Shown here one piece after another: positions 63,912 through 64,000 of a DNA stretch of 64,000 bases. Below the pieces are notes generated by a model. It was not told the origin of the DNA and ran no database searches. It saw only the letters and a list, made by a program, of their open reading frames with translations. This DNA is from Lysobacter solisilvae (lineage in GTDB: Bacteria > Pseudomonadota > Gammaproteobacteria > Xanthomonadales > Xanthomonadaceae). Position numbers and translations under genes: made by a program. Location: NCBI RefSeq assembly GCF_016613535.2, contig NZ_CP071518.1, positions 3,472,001 to 3,536,000 of the forward strand. The letters run 5' to 3'. Each line of letters begins with the position of its first letter. Position 1 is the first letter of the stretch.

Positions 63912-64000
63912 ATGAATCCGATCGTCCGCTGGTTCCACCAACTCGGCTCGCCCCCGTACTTCGACCGCTTCGCCGCGCGCTGGGCGCCGTGGGCCTACGG
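63912..64000 (+). CDS. ccmC: Haem exporter permease CcmC (5' part only)
   Basis: The first 29 codons (MNPIVRWFHQLGSPPYFDRF, then AARWAPWAY) match the amphipathic N-terminus of CcmC, the membrane protein that delivers haem to CcmE. The gene runs off the right end of the window. It starts 102 bases after ccmB and should continue the ccm operon. Confidence 0.9.
   Translation, partial: MNPIVRWFHQLGSPPYFDRFAARWAPWAY

Noticed and set aside
62223..63941. A 572-residue minus-strand ORF over the ccm genes
   Set aside because: It is antisense to ccmA and ccmB, with Gln/Arg/His-rich composition typical of high-GC antisense frames.

Overview
The window reads as a chromosomal segment of a high-GC gammaproteobacterium of the Xanthomonadaceae, most like Lysobacter. 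This is inferred from gene content, GC-rich codon use, the tpiA-secG-tRNA-Leu-nuo order, xanthomonad-type small families (DUF2058, DUF3293) and many REP-like hairpins. No database search was run. The left half is accessory and repeat-rich. The right third is conserved housekeeping DNA.

Layout. 1-3.0 kb: small housekeeping genes (NTF2-like protein, SIMPL protein, YgjP-type metallopeptidase, DUF2058 protein). 3.2-11 kb: three histidine kinases around a three-domain peptidoglycan hydrolase and a fasciclin protein. 11-15.6 kb: secreted serine hydrolase, tRNA-Ala, a Gln/Lys-rich disordered protein and small hypotheticals. 15.7-22.2 kb: a 21-bp hairpin array, then a complete type I restriction-modification operon (hsdR, hsdM, hsdS) and an orphan LOTUS domain. 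22.2-25.3 kb: lipoprotein, HEAT-repeat protein, unknown protein, MazG-like enzyme, all among REP elements. 25.3-28.6 kb: a membrane GGDEF/EAL protein. 29.1-34.8 kb: a probable DNA-repair group, MrfA-like helicase, MrfB-like exonuclease and SRAP abasic-site protein. 35-39 kb: secreted unknown, GH25 lysozyme, an apparently circularly permuted ROK kinase, nitrilase-family amidase. 39.2-54.2 kb: the full 14-gene nuo operon for complex I, minus strand, nuoA to nuoN. 54.4-61.6 kb: tRNA-Leu, secG, tpiA, 2OG oxygenase, glmM, accD, trpA, aminotransferase. 61.7-64 kb: DUF3293 protein and the start of the ccmABC cytochrome c maturation operon.

An important caveat is that at least eight reading-frame breaks are all single-base insertions, mostly in short homopolymers. 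They hit nuoC, nuoF, nuoG, all three kinases (one of them twice) and the ROK kinase. Removing one base at each site restores a full-length protein. This looks like uncorrected assembly error, not mass gene decay, so these genes are annotated as CDS with corrected spans.

The most unusual element is the strictly 21-bp periodic array at 15.75-16.09 kb upstream of hsdR. It is bounded by inverted copies of a DnaA-box-like 9-mer.
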